NCBI GenBank assembly: GCA_014360745.1
Contig: JACIWY010000225.1
Location: 1-6,284 of the forward strand
Length of the DNA: 6,284 nt
Source of the DNA: Chloroflexota bacterium
Lineage (GTDB): Bacteria; Chloroflexota; Anaerolineae; UBA1429
Direction of reading: 5' to 3'
A program made the position numbers and the translations under genes. This document shows positions 6,248 to 6,284 of the stretch, in pieces (position 1 is the stretch's first letter; each line of letters begins with the position of its first letter). The notes beneath the pieces were generated by a model, which saw only the letters and a program-made list of their open reading frames with translations, made no database searches and had not been told where the DNA came from.

Positions 6248-6284
6248 AGTGACCTACTCTCCCACCCCGTTGCCAGGGCAGTAC
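6240..6284 (-). rRNA. rrf: 5S ribosomal RNA, 3' end (partial)
   Basis: On the minus strand the window begins with GTACTGCCCTGG followed by GGGGTGGGAGAGTAGGTC and ACTGCCGACAG. This matches the conserved 3' part of bacterial 5S rRNA: the GGTACTG strand leading into helix IV, the loop-E region GGGAGAGTAGG, and the 3' strand of helix I. The 5' two-thirds lie beyond the right edge. The exact 3' end is estimated to within a few bases. A 23S gene presumably lies further upstream on the same strand (inference from usual operon order). Confidence 0.85.

Overview
The window is a compact, GC-rich bacterial chromosome segment in which every recognisable gene lies on the minus strand. GlyQ reads like Chloroflexota orthologues (for example WQPHNVQVGAGTMNPAT and PSVRPADGRYGENPNR) and appears to run directly into GlyS. 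My best guess is a member of Chloroflexota (Anaerolineae/Caldilineae-like). This rests on recalled family patterns, not on a search.

In the direction of transcription (right to left), the window opens with the 3' end of a 5S rRNA gene, so an rRNA operon probably lies beyond the right edge. Next comes a decayed alpha/beta-hydrolase (esterase) gene with an in-frame amber codon and a frameshift. A complete tRNA-Gln(UUG) follows, with a good sigma70-type promoter. A long hairpin with a U-tract then sits directly against the ribosome binding site of glmU.

From glmU onward the genes are tightly packed: glmU, cdd, deoC, a class II aldolase, recO and glyQ (apparently glyQS, cut by the left edge). 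cdd starts inside the end of glmU and the aldolase starts inside the end of deoC. The other gaps are 24 to about 86 bases, and I see no convincing promoter after the one at tRNA-Gln. The set looks like one transcription unit.

Functionally it combines cell-wall precursor synthesis (GlmU makes UDP-GlcNAc), pyrimidine nucleoside and deoxyribose salvage (Cdd, DeoC, perhaps the class II aldolase), recombinational repair (RecO) and translation (tRNA-Gln, GlyQS). The proximity of cdd, recO and glyQ/glyS recalls the cdd-era-recO-glyQ-glyS order of Firmicutes, with deoC and the aldolase where era would be.

This is mostly a housekeeping region, and I found no convincing undescribed defence or mobile system. 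The points most worth a second look are the terminator-like hairpin between tRNA-Gln and glmU, an in-frame insertion of about 20 residues just before the catalytic Glu of the class II aldolase, and the GlyQ-GlyS fusion at the left edge.
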